Below, piece by piece: positions 53,834 to 62,675 of a stretch of 64,000 bases of DNA. Position 1 is the stretch's first letter. Every line of letters starts with the position of its first letter. The stretch spans positions 1 through 64,000 of the forward strand of contig NZ_JAIWIA010000024.1 in NCBI RefSeq assembly GCF_020176695.1, written 5' to 3'. The stretch comes from Massilia sp. MS-15 (GTDB lineage Bacteria > Pseudomonadota > Gammaproteobacteria > Burkholderiales > Burkholderiaceae_D). The notes under the pieces are model-generated. The model worked only from the letters and a program-made list of their open reading frames with translations, was not told the DNA's origin and searched no databases. The position numbers and the translations under genes are program-made.

Positions 53834-54915
53834 TGCGGTTCTCCTTCGATATGGACAGACTTGATGTTCAGTTCGCGGTCGAGCACCACGAAGTCGGCAT
53901 GGCAGCCCGGTGCCAGGCGCCCGCGCCGGGTTTCGCCGAGGTAGTCGGCGGCATGGGTGGACACGCGCCGGCTGGCCTCGGCCAGCGGCAGGCCGATGCT
54001 CACGAGGTTGCGCAGCGCGCCATCCATGGTGAGCGTGCTGCCGGCCAGGGTGCCGTCCTGCAGGCGCACACCGCCCATGCATTTGTGGACGGTCTGGCGG
54101 CCCAGCATGTACTCGCCGTCCGGCATGCCGGCGGCCGCGGTGGAATCGGTGACGCAGAACAGCTTCGGGATGCAGCGCAGCGCGGTCCTGATCGCCCCCG
54201 GGTGCACGTGCAGCAGGTCGGGAATGATCTCGGCGTATTCGGCATGGGCCAGCGCCGCGCCCACCATGCCGGGCGCGCGGTGGTGCAGGCCGGGCATCGC
54301 ATTGAACAGGTGGGTGAAACCGCCGGCGCCGCGCGCCAGCGCCTGCACGCCATCCTCGTAGGAACCATTGGTATGGCCGATCTGGACCCGGATGCCGGCG
54401 TCGGCGATGGCGCGCACCAGGTCGAGGTGGCCGTCGATCTCGGGCGCCACCGTGATCAGGCGCAGCGGCGCCATCGCGTGGAAGCGCATCACCTCGTCGA
54501 GCGTGGCTTCGCGCGCATACGGCGGCTGGGCGCCCAGCTTGCCCGCATTGATGTACGGGCCTTCCAGGTGCACGCCGAGGATGCGCGCTTCGCCCGGGCC
54601 GCGCGCGCGGCAGGCGGCGCCGATCGCGCCCAGGGCGCGTTCGATGTCGTCCACCGGGGCGGTCATGGTGGTGGCCAGCAGCGCGGTGGTGCCGTGCCTG
54701 GCGTGCAGCGCGGCGACCACGTGCGGGGCGTCGCCGCCTTCCATCATGTCGCGCCCGGCGCCGCCGTGCACGTGCACGTCGATGAAGCCGGGCAGGATGT
54801 AGTCGTCCTGGTTGGCGGCCGGGTCCACTTCATGGCCCTCGACCGCCTCGATGACGGCGCCGTGGCGCAGCATGCCGTGGATCCAGCCGTCCGGGGTGAG
54901 AATGTTGCCCTTCAT
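53830..54915 (-). CDS. nagA: N-acetylglucosamine-6-phosphate deacetylase
   Basis: A 361-residue amidohydrolase removing acetate from GlcNAc-6-P. Metal ligands lie in GFIDVHVHGGAGRDMM, in LGVHLEGPYINAGKLGA, in IGHTNGSYEDG and in FTHLFNAMPGLHHR; the catalytic Asp is in CVTDSTAAAGMPDG. ATG 54915 has AAGGAG seven bases upstream and overlaps the kinase gene stop (ATGA). Second gene of the nag operon. Confidence 0.95.
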   Translation of the reverse strand: MKGNILTPDGWIHGMLRHGAVIEAVEGHEVDPAANQDDYILPGFIDVHVHGGAGRDMMEGGDAPHVVAALHARHGTTALLATTMTAPVDDIERALGAIGAACRARGPGEARILGVHLEGPYINAGKLGAQPPYAREATLDEVMRFHAMAPLRLITVAPEIDGHLDLVRAIADAGIRVQIGHTNGSYEDGVQALARGAGGFTHLFNAMPGLHHRAPGMVGAALAHAEYAEIIPDLLHVHPGAIRTALRCIPKLFCVTDSTAAAGMPDGEYMLGRQTVHKCMGGVRLQDGTLAGSTLTMDGALRNLVSIGLPLAEASRRVSTHAADYLGETRRGRLAPGCHADFVVLDRELNIKSVHIEGEPQ

Positions 54916-55790
54916 TGTGTCGCTCCTTGCAGGCGTTGGCGGATCATGCGCAGCGCGCCGGCGGCCGAGTCGCCCTCGGGCGGCACGCAGCGCGCCAGGG
55001 TGTCGGCGGGCAGCCAGGCGCGCAGGACCTCGCCCAGGCCGCCGCACAGGGCCAGCGGCAGCGTGCCGCCGGGGTCGAGCGCGGCGGCGATGGCGGCCAC
55101 TTCGCGGCCCGCATGTTCGAGGATGGCGCGCGCCACCGGGTCCGTCCCGCCGTGGGCCACCACGAAGCGCGCCAGGCCGGCGTAGGCGGTCTGGTTGGCG
55201 CGTCCTAACCAGACCTGGACCGCGTCGCGCGAACCGCCGCAAAAGGCGATGAGCTCGCGCGCGAAATCGCCGCCTTCGGCGCGGCCGTCGAGCACGTGTT
55301 CGATGTGGTTCAGGGCGCGCAGGCCCATCCAGGCGCCGCTGGCCTCGTCGCCGGCCGGAAAGCCCCAGCCGCCGACTTCGACCTTGCCGCCATCGGGCAG
55401 CATCGCTTCGCCCACGCTGCCGGTGCCGATCGCGACGATCGCGCCGGGCCGTCCGCCGTGGGCGCCCATCAGGGTGGTGAAACCGTCGGTGTCGAGGGCG
55501 AGGGCGGCGTAGCCGGGATCGGCGGCGACGAAGGCGGCCGCCCATTCCCTGTTGTGCACGCCGGCCAGGCCGAGGCCGATGGCGCAGTCGCGCAGCGGCA
55601 CCTCGGCCATGCCGATGGCGGCGAAGGCGTCGGCAACGACGCCGTTGATGGTGGTCCAGGCGTTGTCGATGCCGCGCGCCAGGGCGGACGGGCCGCCGCT
55701 GGCCTGCGCCAGTGCGCTGCCGTCGGCGCGCGCCAGGCGTACGCGGGTGCCGGTGCCGCCGCCATCGACGCCGATGAGATAGTCGCTCAT
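54912..55790 (-). CDS. N-acetylglucosamine kinase, BadF/BcrAD ATPase family
   Basis: A 292-residue ASKHA-fold kinase: LIGVDGGGTGTRVRL (phosphate 1), ALALDTDGFTTLMGAHGGRPGAIVAIGTGSVGEA (phosphate 2 region, quoted in part), and LALCGGLGE near the end. The family includes human NAGK and bacterial GlcNAc kinases; placement as first gene before nagA and a NagB-II supports GlcNAc phosphorylation after uptake of the free sugar. No uptake gene (nagP, nagE or TonB receptor) is in the window. Confidence 0.87.
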   Translation of the reverse strand: MSDYLIGVDGGGTGTRVRLARADGSALAQASGGPSALARGIDNAWTTINGVVADAFAAIGMAEVPLRDCAIGLGLAGVHNREWAAAFVAADPGYAALALDTDGFTTLMGAHGGRPGAIVAIGTGSVGEAMLPDGGKVEVGGWGFPAGDEASGAWMGLRALNHIEHVLDGRAEGGDFARELIAFCGGSRDAVQVWLGRANQTAYAGLARFVVAHGGTDPVARAILEHAGREVAAIAAALDPGGTLPLALCGGLGEVLRAWLPADTLARCVPPEGDSAAGALRMIRQRLQGATQ

Positions 55791-55848
55791 GTTGAAGTGT
55801 TCAGCCGGGAAGGTCAGCGCACTATAGGCAGGCGGGCCGATGCTGTCA

Positions 55849-55965
55849 ACAGGTATTTAACTGGTATGCAAACATTCTTTGCAAGGATCCTGCAGGCGGC
55901 ATGGTTTATTTGCATAAACCATTGATTTTGCAGTTATATTTATTGGTATTGGAACTGGTATTGCA
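55849..55965. promoter_or_regulatory. Candidate operator cluster upstream of the nag operon
   Basis: Upstream of the kinase start is an AT-rich stretch with repeated GGTAT words (55852, 55863, 55945 and 55957; the last two are TGGTATTG units in a 12-base-period direct repeat), TGCAAA-CATTC-TTTGCA (55866-55882), and a perfect 9-bp dyad ATGGTTTAT-TTGC-ATAAACCAT (55901-55922). Amino-sugar GntR regulators (DasR/NagR) bind TGGT-containing palindromes, so these are candidate sites. The specific regulator and site remain inference. Confidence 0.45.
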
Positions 55966-56029
55966 GAGGCGTGAAAACGGAGAGTAGGCCTGCCGGGAAG
56001 GGCGCCGCCAGGCGGCGGCGCCCGGGATA

Positions 56030-57391
56030 TTACTGCACCGAGTGGCGGCTGCCGCGGTGGTCCACCACCAGCAGCGCGGCCTGGCCCTCGCGCCGGGCAG
56101 CCTTGCGCGGCTCCTCCTGGCCGGTGACCTGCACCTGTGCCTTGCCCGGGCCGGTGACGGCGATGTCGGCCTGTCCCGCCGTCAGGCCGCGGCCGTCGAG
56201 GCCGCCGGAGCCGCTCAGGCGCGCCTTGACCAGTGCGACATGGCCCTCGACGCGGGCGGCGCCCGGTCCCGTCATCCTGAGCAGCAGGCGCTTGCCGTCG
56301 ATGCGCGCATCCAGGCCGCCCGAGCCGTGCAGCTCGGCGTCCAGGGTGTCGGACACGTCGGCCAGTGCGACGCCGCCCGGGCCGCGCGTCTTGAGCATGG
56401 CGCGCTGGACCTTCAGGGCGCCGGCTTCCAGGTCGCCGGAACCGCTGATGTCGGCGCTGAGTTCGCCGATACTGCCTTCCAGCGTGGCGCTGCCCGGGCC
56501 GCCCAGGCGCACGACCGCGCTGCCGGCCTGCAGGCCGCTGGCGCGCAGGTCGCCGGAGCCGCGTACTTCGGCATCGAACTTCGTGATGGCGCCGTTGACG
56601 CAGGCGCTGCCCGGGCCGTTCTGCACGGTGGAGGCTGTTTCCACTGCCAGTGAACAGGCGTCCAGGTCGCCGGAACCGCTGATCGCCGCACGCAGTTCGC
56701 GCGCGCTGCCGGACAGCTTCATGCCGCCCGGGCCGCTCATGCGGGCCTGCAGGCGCGCCAGGCGCATGTCGTCGGCCGTCAGGTCGCCGGAACCGCTGAG
56801 CGTGGCCTTGAGTTCGTTGCCGACGCCGGCCAGGCGCACGTCGCCCGGTCCGGACATGTGCAGTTCCACGTTGGCCGCCTTCAGGCGCTGCAGGTCGGCA
56901 TCGCCGCTGCCGCTGGAGCGCAGTGCCAGCTCGCGCACCGCGCCTTCCGCCTGCAAATCGCCGGGGCCGTCCACGCTGAGCGCGACGCGCTCGCCGGCCA
57001 GCCGGGTCAGCGCGACGTCGCCGCTGCCCGACATCTTCAGGCTCTTCAGGCTGCCCGCGGTGATGTGGATCGTGACCTTGTCGCGCCGCTTGTTCCAGCT
57101 GAAATGAAAGCCGGTGCGCTGTACCGGGCGCACCACCAGGGTGTCGCCCCGCACGAAGGTCTCGACCTCGCCGAGCTGCCTGGCCTCGCCCGACAGCGAG
57201 ACCGCCTGGCTCCCCTGGGCCTGCACCACCACCTGGTAAGGGCCGGACAGTTCGATGGCGCTGAAGGCGGCCAGCGTGCGCTGCTGCGCGACCGGCGTGG
57301 AAGGCGCTTCGGCATGGCTGGCTTGGGCGAAGGCGCCGGCGGCGATGGCAATGGCGGCGGCGAGCAGGGTAGGCTTGAGGACGGTAGGCAT
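56030..57391 (-). CDS. Exported protein of 16 alternating GSG/GPG repeats (expanded GIN/DUF2807-like)
   Basis: A 453-residue protein. The signal peptide is MPTVLKPTLLAAAIAIAAGA followed by FAQASHA. After a DUF2807-like opening (FSAIELSGPYQVVVQAQGSQAVSLSG) come 16 units of 19-20 residues strictly alternating between a GSG type (SGSGDLxA...) and a GPG type (GPGxxx...), eight of each, spanning about residues 115-425. This predicts a long right-handed beta-helix. The C-terminal 30 residues are basic and irregular. DUF2807 proteins usually run 200-250 residues, so this one is about doubled. Role unknown, possibly cell surface. Confidence 0.8.
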   Translation of the reverse strand: MPTVLKPTLLAAAIAIAAGAFAQASHAEAPSTPVAQQRTLAAFSAIELSGPYQVVVQAQGSQAVSLSGEARQLGEVETFVRGDTLVVRPVQRTGFHFSWNKRRDKVTIHITAGSLKSLKMSGSGDVALTRLAGERVALSVDGPGDLQAEGAVRELALRSSGSGDADLQRLKAANVELHMSGPGDVRLAGVGNELKATLSGSGDLTADDMRLARLQARMSGPGGMKLSGSARELRAAISGSGDLDACSLAVETASTVQNGPGSACVNGAITKFDAEVRGSGDLRASGLQAGSAVVRLGGPGSATLEGSIGELSADISGSGDLEAGALKVQRAMLKTRGPGGVALADVSDTLDAELHGSGGLDARIDGKRLLLRMTGPGAARVEGHVALVKARLSGSGGLDGRGLTAGQADIAVTGPGKAQVQVTGQEEPRKAARREGQAALLVVDHRGSRHSVQ

Positions 57392-57635
57392 GTCGTTGTC
57401 GTTGATCAGGGCGTCGGGAGACTGCAAGATAAGACAGGTCATCGCCGACGTCGCAGGTAAACCGACGGAAGCGCAAAAACGGGGAATGAATTGTCATTTA
57501 CAGGGATGAGACGAGGCAGCATGGACCGGCCGGCCTGCGCTGCGCTGAATATTGCCGTCAGTCAACCAAGCCGGAAAGGGGCGCATGCGCCGCCGGCGCC
57601 GGTGCTATATTGCTCGCTCGATCCCGGGAGCCGCC

Positions 57636-58460
57636 ATGTCTTCGCTTACCGTCCGCAAGCTCGACGTCGACCTGTCGGGCGGCTTCGGCCGCCGCTGGCT
57701 GGGCGGCGACGCCTACCGCACCCAGTTCTTCAATGCGCTGTCGATGACCTTCCCGATCGGCGAACAGATGTTCATCGACAGCCTGCGCGCGCTGCCGCAG
57801 GAGCGGCTCGATCCGGCGCTGCGCGCCGAGGTCAAGGATTTCATCGGCCAGGAAGCGACCCACCGCCACATGCATGTCCAGTACAACGCCGAACTCGAGC
57901 GGCAGGGCCTGCGCTTCGCGATCGAAGGGCGCATCGTGCGCCGCGTGCGCCGCATCGCCGCGCTCGGCGTGCGCGACCGGGTGGCGATCACCTGCGCCCT
58001 GGAACACTACACGGCGATGCTGGCCGACGGCGTGCTGCGCCACCCCGAGTGGCTCGAAGGCGCCGAGCCGGCCCTGCGCCGCCTGTGGGAATGGCACGCG
58101 GTGGAGGAGCTCGAGCACAAGGCGGTGGCCTTCGACGCCTACCGCGCCGCCGGTGGCGGCCACCTGCGTCGCGTGCTGTGGTTCCTGCACGCCAGCCTGG
58201 TGTTCTGGTTCGACATCTTCCTGCAGACCGCGCACAACCTGCGGCGCGACGGCGCCCTGTGGCGGCCCGGCACCTGGACCAGCGCCGCGCGCATGTGGTT
58301 CGGCCGGCGCGGCCTGGCCTGGCACATGGCGGGGCCGGTGCTGCAGTACTGTTCGCCGCGCTTCCACCCCTGGCGCCACGACAACCGGGGCCTGGTCCGG
58401 ATGTGGCTGGACCGCAACAGCGCGGCCTGGGAAGCGCTGCGCAGCAGCCCACCCGCCTGA
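57636..58460 (+). CDS. Putative metal-dependent hydrolase (PF10118-type)
   Basis: A 274-residue protein resembling the predicted metal-dependent hydrolase family COG3687. Ferritin-like helical metal ligands are visible: FPIGEQMFIDSLR, IGQEATHRHMHVQYN, EHYTAML and WHAVEELEHKAVAFDAY, supplying Glu/His pairs suited to a di-iron site. Membrane-leaning hydrophobic helices follow (WFLHASLVFWFDIFLQT). Start ATG 57636 has GGGAG five bases upstream. The substrate is unknown; a di-iron oxygenase-like activity is as plausible as hydrolysis. Confidence 0.82.
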   Translation: MSSLTVRKLDVDLSGGFGRRWLGGDAYRTQFFNALSMTFPIGEQMFIDSLRALPQERLDPALRAEVKDFIGQEATHRHMHVQYNAELERQGLRFAIEGRIVRRVRRIAALGVRDRVAITCALEHYTAMLADGVLRHPEWLEGAEPALRRLWEWHAVEELEHKAVAFDAYRAAGGGHLRRVLWFLHASLVFWFDIFLQTAHNLRRDGALWRPGTWTSAARMWFGRRGLAWHMAGPVLQYCSPRFHPWRHDNRGLVRMWLDRNSAAWEALRSSPPA

Positions 58461-58582
58461 GGCGCCGCGTTTTGCCGTGGAGATCGCGTCCGCCAGCGCC
58501 GGGTTGCAGGCTCCTGCCGGGCGGGCGCGTGGCCCGGCGCGCCGCGGGATGTCATAATACGGGTCATGGAAGGAGAGCTACC

Positions 58583-58765
58583 GTGATTCGCTATATGGGC
58601 ACCCGTAACAAGGATGGGGCTGCTGTGTATGTCTTCATCGTCAATGGCATGCAGAAGGAAGTGCGCGAACACGCGCTGAAACAGCATCCCGGCTGCTATG
58701 AAGCCCTGCCGTCCTCGGTCAAGGCCCAGATCGCGGCCAACCGCGACTGGCTGTCCAGGCTCTAG
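58583..58765 (+). CDS. Small hypothetical protein, 60 residues
   Basis: A short frame starting at GTG 58583, with AAGGAG eight bases upstream and a CATAAT -10-like word at 58553. The protein (IRYMGTRNKDGAAVYVFIVNG...HPGCYEALPSSVKAQIAANRDWLSRL, parts quoted) looks like a compact alpha/beta soluble domain. Good ribosome-binding site and spacing support a real gene. It is followed after six bases by the next gene. Family not recognised. Confidence 0.6.
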   Translation: MIRYMGTRNKDGAAVYVFIVNGMQKEVREHALKQHPGCYEALPSSVKAQIAANRDWLSRL

Positions 58766-58771
58766 GCCGCC

Positions 58772-59233
58772 GTGCGCCGTCTTTGGCTGGCCGCCGTGTG
58801 CCTCGCGCTGTGCGCAGTCGTGCCGGCGCGCGCCATGCCCTCGACCTTCAACCAGGTGATCGGCGATGCCCTGCTGTGCCGCAGCCACCTCGACAACCGC
58901 TATTTCCACGACTACCTCACCGCCGCCTTCGGCCCCGCCTACAAGCGCGAGGGCGGCGCCTACTGGTTCCGGGTCGAGGCCACGCTGTGGGGTGCGCGGG
59001 TGGCGGAAGTCATGGTCAGCGACGACAGCAGCGCGCTGGTGTTCATCGCCGCCGCCACCGGCAGCACCCCGGACGAGCTGCAGGAAAGCATCCGCGCCGC
59101 TTCCGGCACCGCCTTCCGGCCGCGCGACGCCTCGCCCTTTCCCGTGCGCGTGTCCAGCCCTGGCAGCACGATTGCTTACGTGAATGACAAAAGCAAGATA
59201 TATTGCGCGAAGTTCAAGTCGCAGTCCCGCTAG
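58772..59233 (+). CDS. Exported hypothetical protein
   Basis: A 153-residue protein starting at GTG 58772, with a signal peptide (LWLAAVCLALCAVVPARA, cleaved before MPSTF). The mature part has two cysteines (LLCRSHLDN near the start, IYCAKFK near the end) that could pair in the periplasm, and a mixed alpha/beta pattern. It sits directly downstream of the 60-residue gene, and gspA begins 21 bases after its stop. I do not recognise the family. Confidence 0.68.
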   Translation: MRRLWLAAVCLALCAVVPARAMPSTFNQVIGDALLCRSHLDNRYFHDYLTAAFGPAYKREGGAYWFRVEATLWGARVAEVMVSDDSSALVFIAAATGSTPDELQESIRAASGTAFRPRDASPFPVRVSSPGSTIAYVNDKSKIYCAKFKSQSR

Positions 59234-59254
59234 CCAGCGCAACCCTGCCCACGC

Positions 59255-60868
59255 ATGTACAACCATTACTTCGACCTGAAGGGCGCACCGTTCTCGATCG
59301 CTCCCGATCCGCGCTACCTGTTCATGAGCGAGCGCCATCGCGAGGCGCTGGCGCACCTGCTGTACGGGATCGGCAGCGGCGGCGGCTTCGTCCTGCTCAC
59401 CGGCGAGATCGGCGCCGGCAAGACCACGGTATGCCGCTGCTTCATCGAGCAGGTTCCCGCGAACTGCCGGCTGGCGTATATCTTCAACCCGCGCCTGAGC
59501 GTGGGCGAACTGCTGCAGAGCGTGTGCGACGAGCTGCATATTCCCGTGCCGCAAGCCACGTCCGGCGCCGGTATCAAGGCCTACGTGGACGCCATCAACG
59601 TCCACCTGCTGGAAGCCCATGCCCGGGGCCTGAACAATGTGCTGGTGATCGACGAGGCGCAGAACCTGTCGGCCGAGGTGCTCGAACAGCTGCGCCTCTT
59701 GACCAACCTCGAGACCAGCGAGCGCAAGCTGCTGCAGATCATCCTGATCGGCCAGCCCGAGCTGCGCAGCATGCTGGCGCGCCCGGAACTGGAGCAGCTG
59801 GCCCAGCGCGTGATCGCGCGCTACCACCTGGGGCCGCTGTCGGAAGCGGAGACCGGCGCCTACGTCGCGCACCGGCTGGCGGTGGCCGGCAGCAGCGGCA
59901 GGCCGTTCCCGCCCGCGCTTACGCCCGCGATCCATGCCTGGACCCAGGGGGTACCGCGCCGTATCAACCTGCTGTGCGACCGCGCGCTGCTGGGCGCCTA
60001 TGTCGAGAACAGCCCGCAGGTCACGCGCCGGATCCTGAACAAGGCCGCGGCCGAGGTGTTCGCGACGGAGGCCCCCGCCGCCCGCCCGCGCCGCCTGCCG
60101 CTGGCGGCGGGCGCGCTGCTGGCGCTGGCGGCGCTCAGCGCGGCCGCCTGGCAGGTCATGCCGGGACGCGAAGCGGCGCCGGTCAAGCGGGCTGCGGCCC
60201 CGGCTGCCGGCGCGCCGCCCCAGGCTCCGGCTCCGGCAGCGAATGCCGTACGAGGCGCGGCGCCGGCCAGCGTGCCGCCGCTGCAGGCCGACCAGGCCGG
60301 CGCCCTGCGCAGCCTGGCCGCCCTGTGGGGCCAGTCCCTGGACGGCGAGGACCCGTGCGCGGCCGCGCTGCGCCAGGACCTGCGCTGCCACCAGGGCCGC
60401 GGCGGCCTGTACGAGCTGCGCCTGCTCGACCGCCCGGCCGTGGTGACCCTGCATGAGGGCCCGCGCACGGGCTACGCCGTGCTGTCCGCGCTGGACGGGC
60501 AGGGCGTCACCCTGAGCGCCGGCGGACGCCGGGAGCGCATCGGCCTGGCCGACTTCGTGGCCCGCTTCGGCGGCGAGTTCACCACCTTCTGGCGCATGCC
60601 GCGCGCGTTTCGCGACGAGCTGGCCGAAGGCGACCGCGGCCCGGATGCCGACTGGCTGGCGGCGCGCCTGGCGCAGCTGGAGGGCGCGCCCGCGCCGCGG
60701 CCCGCGGCAGCGCTGGACGGCGTCACCCGTGAACGGCTGCGGCGCTTCCAGGGCGCGCAGGACCTGAAGGCGGACGGCGTGGCCGGTCCGCGCACCTACA
60801 TGCGCCTGAACCAGCTGTCGGGCGTGCCCGAGCCCCGCCTGCTGGCCCGGGCCGCGACCGGAAACTAA
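59255..60868 (+). CDS. gspA: GspA/ExeA-type AAA ATPase of the general secretion pathway
   Basis: A 537-residue inner-membrane ATPase. Residues 1-270: AAA domain with MYNHYFDLKGAPFSIAPDPRYLFMS (family start, quoted in part), Walker A TGEIGAGKTT, Walker B NVLVIDEAQNLS, and QPELRSML. A single membrane helix (about 282-300) leads to a periplasmic part with a Pro/Ala linker, a C39-like region (LDGEDPCAAALRQDLRCHQGRGGLYELR) and a C-terminal peptidoglycan-binding domain (LRRFQGAQDLKADGVAGPRT). With GspB it inserts the type II secretion secretin through peptidoglycan. The gsp core genes are elsewhere. Confidence 0.92.
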   Translation: MYNHYFDLKGAPFSIAPDPRYLFMSERHREALAHLLYGIGSGGGFVLLTGEIGAGKTTVCRCFIEQVPANCRLAYIFNPRLSVGELLQSVCDELHIPVPQATSGAGIKAYVDAINVHLLEAHARGLNNVLVIDEAQNLSAEVLEQLRLLTNLETSERKLLQIILIGQPELRSMLARPELEQLAQRVIARYHLGPLSEAETGAYVAHRLAVAGSSGRPFPPALTPAIHAWTQGVPRRINLLCDRALLGAYVENSPQVTRRILNKAAAEVFATEAPAARPRRLPLAAGALLALAALSAAAWQVMPGREAAPVKRAAAPAAGAPPQAPAPAANAVRGAAPASVPPLQADQAGALRSLAALWGQSLDGEDPCAAALRQDLRCHQGRGGLYELRLLDRPAVVTLHEGPRTGYAVLSALDGQGVTLSAGGRRERIGLADFVARFGGEFTTFWRMPRAFRDELAEGDRGPDADWLAARLAQLEGAPAPRPAAALDGVTRERLRRFQGAQDLKADGVAGPRTYMRLNQLSGVPEPRLLARAATGN

Positions 60869-60871
60869 GCC

Positions 60872-61834
60872 ATGTCGTATATCCTCGACGCCCTCAAGAA
60901 GGCCCAGGCCGAGCGCCAGCTCGGCGATATCCCGACCATCCACGCGCCGGCGCCCGCGCCGGCGGCCCCGCCGGAGCGCGGGCGCCATGTCCCGCGGCTG
61001 GCCCCCGCCGGCCCCGGCGCCGCCTTCGGGGCGCTGGGGGCGGCTTTCCTGCGGCGCCAGCCGGCGCCGGCGGCGGGGCCGGGGGCTGGGCTGCCGGCGC
61101 CGGCCGCCCGGGCGGGGCCGCTCGCCGCCGGACCCGCGCCGGCGGCGGTGCCGGTGCCGCCGGCGTCCACAGCGGCCGGCGCGCCAGCCCGGCCGGCGCC
61201 GGCGCCGGGGCAGGGTAATGCGCTGCCGGCGCCGGCCGCCACGGCGGTGCCGCTCGCCGCCGCACCCGCGCCTGCGGCCGTTCCCGTACCGGCGCCCGTT
61301 GCTGCGCCTGTGCCTGCCTCCGCTGGCACGGCTGTTGCACCGTCCGCGCCGGCCAGCGTCGCCGCCACCCCGGCTCGCGTGGCGGAACCGGCGCCCGCCA
61401 CGCCGGCGGCGGTGCCGGTGCCGCCGGCGTCCACAGCGGCCATCGCGCCAGCCCGGCCGGCGCCGGCGCCGGTGCCGGTACGCACGCCCGCCACGCCGCA
61501 GGAGGCGCCGGCGCGCCTGGCGCAAGCCGCGCCGTCCGAGCCGGCCGCCGCGGTACCGGCCCCGGCCCCGGCGCCCCCGCCTGTGCCCGCGGCGGTGGCC
61601 GAGGACAGCGCCGGTCCCCTGCAGTCGCTGCCGGAGGCCGTGCAGCGCGAGATCCCGAAAGTCACCTTCGGCGGCTACATCTACTCGCCGAACCCGGCCG
61701 AGCGCCTGCTGCTGGTCGACAAGATGCTGCGCCGCGAAGGCGAGGAGGTCGCCCCGGGCCTGGTGCTGGAGCGCCTGCTGCCGAAGGCGGCGATCCTGAA
61801 CTACCGCGGCTACCGCTACCGTGTCGGCTACTGA
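60872..61834 (+). CDS. gspB: GspB, partner of GspA
   Basis: A 320-residue protein with the GspB start [18 protein letters not shown] and a conserved C-terminal domain (about residues 255-320: [41 protein letters not shown]). In between lies a 200-residue Pro/Ala/Val-rich linker able to span the periplasm, containing an internal duplication. An obvious hydrophobic membrane helix is not distinct after residue 40, where GspB relatives normally have one; the linker seems to have replaced or blurred it. It starts three bases after gspA and overlaps mobB by 14 bases. Confidence 0.85.
   Translation: MSYILDALKKAQAERQLGDIPTIHAPAPAPAAPPERGRHVPRLAPAGPGAAFGALGAAFLRRQPAPAAGPGAGLPAPAARAGPLAAGPAPAAVPVPPASTAAGAPARPAPAPGQGNALPAPAATAVPLAAAPAPAAVPVPAPVAAPVPASAGTAVAPSAPASVAATPARVAEPAPATPAAVPVPPASTAAIAPARPAPAPVPVRTPATPQEAPARLAQAAPSEPAAAVPAPAPAPPPVPAAVAEDSAGPLQSLPEAVQREIPKVTFGGYIYSPNPAERLLLVDKMLRREGEEVAPGLVLERLLPKAAILNYRGYRYRVGY
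61141..61472 (+). repeat. Internal 68-bp duplication in gspB
   Basis: The segment 61141-61208 recurs at 61405-61472 with two mismatches, an in-frame offset of 264 bases. Both encode [11 protein letters not shown][10 protein letters not shown]. This points to recent expansion of the low-complexity linker. Confidence 0.8.
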
Positions 61835-62357
61835 GGCGCCGCGCCGGCTGCTGGGCGTGGTCGGCTGGTCCGGCTGCGGCAAGACCTCGCTGCTGGAATT
61901 CCTGGTGGCCGCCCTGGCGCGCGAGGGCCTGCGCGTGAATGTCGTCAAGCACAGCCACCACGATGTCGAACTGGAGCCGCCCCGCAAGGACAGCGCGCGC
62001 CTGCGCATGGCGGGAGCGGCCGAGGTGCTGCTCGCCTCGCCCTACCGCGTCGCCATCCTGCGCGAGCTGCGCGGCGCCCCGGAGCCGCCGCTGGCCCAGC
62101 ACCTGGCGCGGCTGGCGCCGGCCGAGCTGACCCTGGTCGAGGGATACAAGTGGGAGCGCATGCCCAAGCTGGAAGTGTTCCGCCCCGGCCTGGGCCGCCC
62201 GGCCCTGTATCCGGACGACCCGGACATCGTCGCCGTGGCCTCCGACGCGCCCGCGCCGGTGGAGCAGGGCGGTCCCGCCTGGCTGGACCTGAACGACCGC
62301 CAGGCCGTGCTGGGCTGGCTGCGGGCCTGGATGCAAAAAGAAGCGCGGCAAGCCTAA
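61821..62357 (+). CDS. mobB: Molybdopterin-guanine dinucleotide biosynthesis protein MobB
   Basis: A 178-residue P-loop GTPase: [21 protein letters not shown] (Walker [10 protein letters not shown]), [32 protein letters not shown] (the MobB-specific HxxHDxE-K-DS region, quoted in part) and [15 protein letters not shown]. It helps MobA attach GMP to molybdopterin. It starts at GTG 61821 inside the gspB end, so translation is coupled, although the pathways are unrelated. Confidence 0.93.
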   Translation: MSATEAPRRLLGVVGWSGCGKTSLLEFLVAALAREGLRVNVVKHSHHDVELEPPRKDSARLRMAGAAEVLLASPYRVAILRELRGAPEPPLAQHLARLAPAELTLVEGYKWERMPKLEVFRPGLGRPALYPDDPDIVAVASDAPAPVEQGGPAWLDLNDRQAVLGWLRAWMQKEARQA

Positions 62358-62410
62358 AGTTCCTGCCGGCGCCGCCGTAAACGGTGGATACGCCTTAATG
62401 GGAGAGTGAC

Positions 62411-62608
62411 ATGGATGTGTCGAGCATCGCCAAGCTGTCCACCAGCATCGCCGAGACCGGCCAGCGCCAGGAGCTGAGCCTGGCCGTCATGAAGAAGGCC
62501 CAGCAGATCCAGGAAGCCACCGCCACCCAGCTGCTCGAGGCCCTGCCGGCGGCGCAGCCGGCGCGCCTGCCCGCGCACCTGGGCAACAAGATCGACACGA
62601 CCGCCTGA
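62411..62608 (+). CDS. YjfB-family small protein
   Basis: A 65-residue protein matching the YjfB/putative motility family: [42 protein letters not shown] and a closing LGNKIDTTA. The family is often found under flagellar regulation in Bacillus and proteobacteria, with no defined role. GGAGAG lies upstream of ATG 62411. It stands alone. Confidence 0.8.
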   Translation: MDVSSIAKLSTSIAETGQRQELSLAVMKKAQQIQEATATQLLEALPAAQPARLPAHLGNKIDTTA

Positions 62609-62617
62609 GCCTTCGTC

Positions 62618-62644
62618 TTGCATCTTTCTCCGGCCTGATAAATA
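62618..62644 (+). promoter_or_regulatory. Candidate promoter of the bufferin locus
   Basis: TTGCAT (62618-62623) and TAAATA (62639-62644), 15 bases apart, precede bufA by 32 bases. The short spacing keeps this tentative; many bufferin loci are controlled by ECF sigma factors. Confidence 0.35.
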
Positions 62645-62675
62645 CTGGCGCTTTTCACCTGCCAGGAGTACCCGC

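Noticed and set aside
56030-57391. Regularly spaced DNA repeats resembling an array
   Set aside because: The periodicity is that of a coding repeat protein (GSG/GPG units) with diverged DNA; there are no identical repeats with unique spacers, so it is not a CRISPR.
61141-61472. GC-rich tandem repeats in gspB considered as a mobile or structural element
   Set aside because: They are in-frame Pro/Ala linker duplications; no terminal inverted repeats or transposase are present.
58139-62008. A 1289-codon open frame on the minus strand opposite the PF10118 gene, gspA and gspB
   Set aside because: Same antisense artefact; the sense strand carries clear Walker motifs and overlapping operon genes.
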